DNA from: Archaeoglobus sp. JdFR-24 | GTDB taxonomy: Archaea; Halobacteriota; Archaeoglobi; Archaeoglobales; Archaeoglobaceae | NCBI GenBank assembly: GCA_002011215.1 | Contig: MTML01000083.1 | Coordinates: 31,199 to 95,198 of the forward strand | Reading direction: 5' to 3' | Length of the DNA: 64,000 bases | In this document: piece after piece, positions 61,791 to 64,000 of the stretch | How the letters are laid out: each line of letters starts with the position of its first letter | How positions within the stretch are numbered: the stretch's first letter is position 1 | Program-made: the position numbers and the translations under genes | The notes under the pieces: model-generated | The model's input: the letters and a program-made list of their open reading frames with translations, nothing else | The model's database searches: none | What the model was told of the DNA's origin: nothing

Positions 61791-63140
61791 TTGGTAGGTT
61801 TTGATCTAAAGGATCTAAAGCCAAAGATCGTAACAGATGTGCCGGGCCCAAAATCAATGGAGCTCTTTCAGTTGAGGGAAAAATTCGTCCCTCAGGGAGT
61901 GTTCAATGTGCACCAGATTTTTGCCGAAAGCGCTGATGGAGCGTTCATAAGGGATGTGGATGGTAATGTTTTCATCGATTTCTGTAGTGGTATAGGCGTA
62001 ATGAACACAGGTCATTCAAATGCGAGAATAATCAGCACGATAAAGGAGCAGGCTGAAAAGTTCACCCACACATGCTTCCATGTCGCGCCTTATGAGCTTT
62101 ACATCAAACTTGCAATAAAGCTCGCTGAAATAACTCCTGAAGGTCTGGACATGGCAATGTTCGCAAACTCAGGGGCCGAGGCGGTGGAGAATGCTGTAAA
62201 GATCGTAAGATATTACACAAAAAGGCAGAACATCATAACCTTTGCAAACGCATTCCATGGAAGGACATTGCTTGCAATGACCCTGACAGATAAATTCAGG
62301 CCTTACAAGCTTGGGTTCGGGCCCTTCGCTCCCGGAATTTACAGGATGCCCTATGCTTACTGCTTCCGGTGTCCCTTCAACATGGAGTATCCTTCCTGCG
62401 GCTTTGGTTGTGTTGAATACATCAGGGATAGGCTTAAAGTTGAGCTCCCTCCTGAGGAGACTGCCGCATTGATTGTTGAGCCCGTGCAGGGAGAGGGGGG
62501 GTTCATAGTACCTCCTCGCGATTACTTGAGGGAGCTGAGAAAGCTCTGTGATGAATTCAACCTTCTGATGATCGTTGATGAGGTGCAGACGGGATTTGGT
62601 AGAACAGGAAAGATGTTCGCTGTAGAGCATTCCAGTGTGAAGCCGGATGTGATGACCCTTGCAAAATCAATGGCAGCAGGAATGCCTTTGAGTGCCGTGA
62701 TTGGACGGAGAGAGATCATGAACTCGCCCCACGTAGGTGGGATAGGGGGGACATACGGTGGAAATCCCATCGCCTGTGCTGCATCACTTGAGGCAATTGA
62801 AGTGATTAAGGAGAACCTGAAGAATGCGGATAAGATTGGAGAGATCATGGAGAAGAGGTGCAGGGAGATAATGGATAATATAGAATACGTTGGTGATGTC
62901 AGAGCTCTTGGAGCTATGGTAGCTGTGGAGTTCGTTAAGGATAGGAGATCCAAAGAACCTTATAAAGACTTGAGTGCCAGTATAATCTCATCGGCAGCCA
63001 GAAAAGGGTTGCTTTTAATGAAGGCAGGAGTATATGATAATGTGATCAGATTTCTACCTCCGGTAACAACTCCGCCTGAGGTTGTTGAAAGGGCCATGGA
63101 TATTTTTGAGGAGAGCGTTAGAGAATGTTCGAGGAGGTGA
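61791..63140 (+). CDS. Class III (4-aminobutyrate-type) aminotransferase
   Basis: About 449 residues. DFCSGIGVMNTGHSNARII, FANSGAEAVENAVKIVRYYT, NAFHGRTLLAMTLTDK and MIVDEVQTGFGRTGKMFAVE with TLAKSMAAGMPLSAVIG (PLP Lys near 290) are all typical. It transfers an omega-amino group to an oxoacid, giving a semialdehyde. TTG at 61791 is chosen because AGGAGGTG lies 6 nt upstream, rather than the GTG inside that Shine-Dalgarno. The AOR genes either side could oxidise its aldehyde product. Confidence 0.9.
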   Translation: MVGFDLKDLKPKIVTDVPGPKSMELFQLREKFVPQGVFNVHQIFAESADGAFIRDVDGNVFIDFCSGIGVMNTGHSNARIISTIKEQAEKFTHTCFHVAPYELYIKLAIKLAEITPEGLDMAMFANSGAEAVENAVKIVRYYTKRQNIITFANAFHGRTLLAMTLTDKFRPYKLGFGPFAPGIYRMPYAYCFRCPFNMEYPSCGFGCVEYIRDRLKVELPPEETAALIVEPVQGEGGFIVPPRDYLRELRKLCDEFNLLMIVDEVQTGFGRTGKMFAVEHSSVKPDVMTLAKSMAAGMPLSAVIGRREIMNSPHVGGIGGTYGGNPIACAASLEAIEVIKENLKNADKIGEIMEKRCREIMDNIEYVGDVRALGAMVAVEFVKDRRSKEPYKDLSASIISSAARKGLLLMKAGVYDNVIRFLPPVTTPPEVVERAMDIFEESVRECSRR

Positions 63141-63144
63141 TTTT

Positions 63145-64000
63145 ATGGATAATATAATAGATAATGCAAAATTGATCAGGGTTAATCTCACTAATGGTGA
63201 GGTTAGTGTTGAGAAAATATCAAAAGAGTTGATTGAGAAGCTTGTGGGCGGGAAAGGATTGGGTGCATACTATCTTTACAAAGAGGTTCCCAAAGGAGCT
63301 GATGCTCTTTCAGCCGAGAACAAACTGATTTTTATGACTGGGCCTGTTACTGGCTTCGTTCCCGGAACTTCAAGATACGTTGTTATAACCAAATCCCCCC
63401 TCACCGGTGGGTGGCTTGACAGCTATAGTGGGGGTCATTTTCCCGCAGAACTTCGCTTCACCGGTTACTGGGGAATCATATTCGAAGGGAAATCGGAAAA
63501 GTGGGTGACCCTTAAAATCGATGGTGAGGAAGTAAAGCTTGAAAGTGCTGAAGGTTTAAAGGGAAAGGATGCATTCGAAGTTGAAGAGCACTACAAAGAA
63601 TACAAGGTTGCTGCAATAGGCCCAGCGGGAGAGAATCTCGTAAGATATGCATGCATAACAAACGATAACGGAAGACAGGCGGGAAGAGGAGGAGCTGGAG
63701 CTGTGATGGGCTCCAAAAGACTAAAGGCAATTGCAGTAAGAGCCGAAAAGAAGATTGAGATTCCTGAAAAAATGAAAGAGCTGAGAACCTACCATACCAA
63801 GAGATTGAAGGAAAGCGAAGACCATGCATGGGCCAGAGATCACGGTACGCCAATTATTGTTGACTGGTCCAATGAGGCTGGAGTTCTGCCAACAAGAAAT
63901 TTCAGTTATGGTGTTTTTGAGCATGCGGATAAGATTGGAGTGGATGAGCTTGACAGAATTACAGCCAAAAAGCTCGCTTGCTATCTCTGCAGTGTTGCCT
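63145..64000 (+). CDS. Second AOR-family oxidoreductase, 5' part
   Basis: ATG with GAGGAGGTGA 4 nt upstream; the frame is open to the window edge (285 codons). The N-terminus LIRVNLTNGEVSVEKISKEL with GGKGLGAYYLYKEVP and TGFVPGTSRYVVITKSPLTG is AOR. AGRGGAGAVMGSKRLKAIAV is the shared motif and LACYLCSVA enters the Cys motif at the edge. It starts 4 nt after the aminotransferase. It shares a 37-bp identical stretch with the first AOR gene, but the proteins otherwise differ clearly, so they are old paralogues. Confidence 0.88.
   Translation, partial: MDNIIDNAKLIRVNLTNGEVSVEKISKELIEKLVGGKGLGAYYLYKEVPKGADALSAENKLIFMTGPVTGFVPGTSRYVVITKSPLTGGWLDSYSGGHFPAELRFTGYWGIIFEGKSEKWVTLKIDGEEVKLESAEGLKGKDAFEVEEHYKEYKVAAIGPAGENLVRYACITNDNGRQAGRGGAGAVMGSKRLKAIAVRAEKKIEIPEKMKELRTYHTKRLKESEDHAWARDHGTPIIVDWSNEAGVLPTRNFSYGVFEHADKIGVDELDRITAKKLACYLCSVA

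Overview
The window is archaeal chromosome, most likely from the Archaeoglobaceae (Ferroglobus/Geoglobus/Archaeoglobus group). Evidence for Archaea: topoisomerase VI A and B subunits, a 7S SRP RNA of archaeal type, a Cdc48 remnant, tRNAs without encoded CCA, TATA boxes about 25 nt upstream of several leaderless starts, a four-subunit pyruvate-type ferredoxin oxidoreductase, tungsten AOR-family enzymes, an ACR3 arsenite pump and an ArlI/ArlJ-type secretion pair. The Archaeoglobaceae placement is inferred from the combination of c-type cytochrome with ccm genes, AOR enzymes and MEDS/PAS sensors; it is not proven by any single gene.

Layout. 0-6 kb: thioredoxin-fold protein, tRNA-Val, NfeD protease, DUF357 protein, a dual-specificity-type phosphatase with Lys in place of the P-loop Arg, and a ThiN-PurM/HypE-like fusion. 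6-13 kb: a decaying accessory stretch with broken methyltransferase, metallophosphoesterase, arsC, Lrp/AsnC and membrane-protein genes among intact ones (lipoprotein, RHH regulator with inverted-repeat operators, diheme cytochrome c lipoprotein, AbrB-type regulator plus acr3). 13-20 kb: EamA transporter, SRP RNA, radical SAM protein, and a six-PAS sensor protein without a kinase ATPase domain, followed by a response-regulator remnant. 20-25 kb: a TRAP-type permease operon, an NrpR-family regulator and an AtuA-like/DUF4387 pair, tied together by GGAA-N6-TTCC-like sites.

25-37 kb: two tandem sugar-phosphate nucleotidylyltransferases plus glmS (UDP-GlcNAc precursor synthesis), ccmD/ccmC, a stand-alone RAM domain protein, top6B-top6A, ferredoxin plus CrtI-like oxidoreductase, and ccmA-ccmB. 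37-46 kb: a type IV pilus-like module in which a KaiC/ArlH-like protein with degraded Walker A, a 41-residue protein, a secretion ATPase and a double T2SF membrane protein converge on an opposing operon of six pilin-like proteins. The first pilin reading frame is fused to the tail of a collapsed cdc48 gene. 46-60 kb: tRNA-Gly, AmrS-type radical SAM, GalT-like, SurE, RpiA, an unknown protein, porGDAB, inositol monophosphatase/FBPase, NAD kinase, penicillin acylase family hydrolase and a PhoU-like protein. 60-64 kb: AOR, class III aminotransferase, second AOR (runs off the end), plausibly an amino acid to aldehyde to acid route feeding ferredoxin.

Three genes appear to lack ATG, GTG and TTG where a good Shine-Dalgarno or family alignment places the start (top6A CTG, porG ATT, one pilin ATC). 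Best candidates for new biology are the pilus-like module and the NrpR-like local regulon. No CRISPR array, intact insertion sequence or replication origin was recognised.
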